Assembly (NCBI GenBank): GCA_001775255.1
Contig: MFCJ01000023.1
Coordinates: 547 to 15,205 of the forward strand
Length of the DNA: 14,659 nucleotides
Source: Candidatus Dadabacteria bacterium RIFCSPHIGHO2_12_FULL_53_21
Lineage (GTDB): Bacteria > Desulfobacterota_D > UBA1144 > Nemesobacterales > UBA2774
Direction of reading: 5' to 3'
Shown: positions 14,086-14,659 of the stretch, piece by piece
Position numbering within the stretch: position 1 is the first letter of the stretch
Layout: each line of letters starts with the position of its first letter
Notes under the pieces: generated by a model
Seen by the model: only the letters and a program-made list of their open reading frames with translations
What the model was told of the DNA's origin: nothing
Database searches by the model: none
Translations under genes and position numbers: made by a program

Positions 14086-14659
14086 GTGAAATTCTTAGAG
14101 CCCGAGGAACAGCTTCGGATCATAAAACGCGGGACCGAGGAGATAATCTCCGAACAGGAGCTCCTGTCGAAGCTGAAAAAATCCAGAGAAAATGGCCTGC
14201 CCCTCAGGATCAAGGCCGGTTTTGACCCCACAGCTCCCGACCTTCACCTGGGACACTGCGTTTTGTTAAAGAAGCTCCGCGAATTCCAGGACCTGGGACA
14301 TACCGTCATGTTTCTCATCGGGGACTTCACGGCCATGATCGGCGATCCGTCGGGCAGGTCGGAGACCAGGCCGCCGCTCACGAAAGCACAAATAGAGGAG
14401 AACGCCCTGACCTACCATAGGCAGGTCTTCAGGATACTCGACAGTGAAAGTACCGAGGTGATGTTTAATTCGTCCTGGCTCGGAAAGATGAGCGGGGAGG
14501 ATATGATCAGGCTGTCCGCCCTCGAAACAGTGGCCCGCATGCTGGAGAGGGACGATTTCAGCAAGCGTTACAAGTCGGGCGTTTCAATCTCGATAAACGA
14601 GTTCATGTATCCCCTCATTCAGGCCTATGATTCGGTCATTATGAAGGCGGACGTCGAGT
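14086..14659 (+). CDS. tyrS: Tyrosyl-tRNA synthetase, partial (3' end outside window)
   Basis: The first 191 residues of a class I aminoacyl-tRNA synthetase that attaches Tyr to tRNA-Tyr using ATP. The frame is open to the right edge. LRIKAGFDPTAPDLHLGHCVLL carries the HIGH-type motif HLGH (54-57). GDFTAMIGDPSGRSETRPPLT (79-99) and EFMYPLIQAYDSVIMKADVE (172-191) are strongly conserved in the family. The sequence resembles the TyrZ-like branch common outside enteric bacteria more than E. coli TyrS. The KMSKS loop and the C-terminal S4-type domain would be beyond the edge. GTG is chosen because AGAGGGG stands 10 nt upstream, the promoter is well placed, and relatives start with the same 'PEEQLxIIKRGT' segment. 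An ATG at 14078 is out of frame and closes at once. Confidence 0.94.
   Translation, partial: MKFLEPEEQLRIIKRGTEEIISEQELLSKLKKSRENGLPLRIKAGFDPTAPDLHLGHCVLLKKLREFQDLGHTVMFLIGDFTAMIGDPSGRSETRPPLTKAQIEENALTYHRQVFRILDSESTEVMFNSSWLGKMSGEDMIRLSALETVARMLERDDFSKRYKSGVSISINEFMYPLIQAYDSVIMKADVE

Noticed and set aside
1..14659. CRISPR array, insertion sequence or prophage
   Set aside because: No regularly spaced direct repeats, transposase, integrase or phage structural genes were seen; gene content is ordinary chromosomal.

Overview
The window looks like chromosomal DNA of a free-living Gram-negative bacterium. Genes are close-packed, at roughly 50% G+C, and separated by short AT-rich gaps. Arg AGG and Ile ATA codons are frequent, and TTG or GTG starts are used several times. 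Several proteins carry export signals, and one is a secretin N0 domain, which implies an outer membrane. The HDFNN-type (NtrB-like) kinase, a good sigma-54 promoter and the secretin-type domain would suit an uncultured Desulfobacterota ('deltaproteobacterial') or Dadabacteria-like lineage. That assignment is a guess, because no rRNA or other decisive marker is present.

Layout. Bases 1-425 hold the 3' end of a Cys-rich, probably exported zinc metalloprotease. On the minus strand, nhaA (Na+/H+ antiporter) and a DUF1461-type membrane protein form a two-gene unit behind a good sigma-70-type promoter. Divergent from it on the plus strand are a LimB-like flavin monooxygenase (luciferase family) and an EamA/DMT transporter, separated by an elaborate hairpin. 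From 4568 to 6860 the minus strand carries a small exported protein that is only a secretin N0 domain, a tandem hotdog acyl-CoA thioesterase with its own terminator, and an atypical-SDR NAD(P)-binding protein.

Bases 6861-10866 are the signalling block. A 466-bp palindrome-rich gap precedes a REC-PAS-GGDEF diguanylate cyclase. A 288-bp AT-rich gap then precedes a REC-PAS-HisKA-HATPase-REC hybrid kinase. The two proteins start with clearly paralogous REC modules. The kinase gene has a 15/16 match to the sigma-54 -24/-12 consensus, with GACAA/TTGTC palindromes about 85-140 bp upstream. The cyclase gene has a degenerate version of the same layout. This is the most interesting part of the window: two proteins with the same kind of receiver input and different outputs (c-di-GMP and phosphotransfer), possibly under a common enhancer-binding protein.

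Bases 10906-13929 are a minus-strand housekeeping run: M3 oligoendopeptidase F, a YqeY/GatB-like protein and hypoxanthine phosphoribosyltransferase. Tyrosyl-tRNA synthetase diverges from hpt and runs off the right end. It has a recognisable promoter flanked by a perfect GC-rich palindrome. I saw no tRNA or rRNA gene, CRISPR array, insertion sequence or phage gene.
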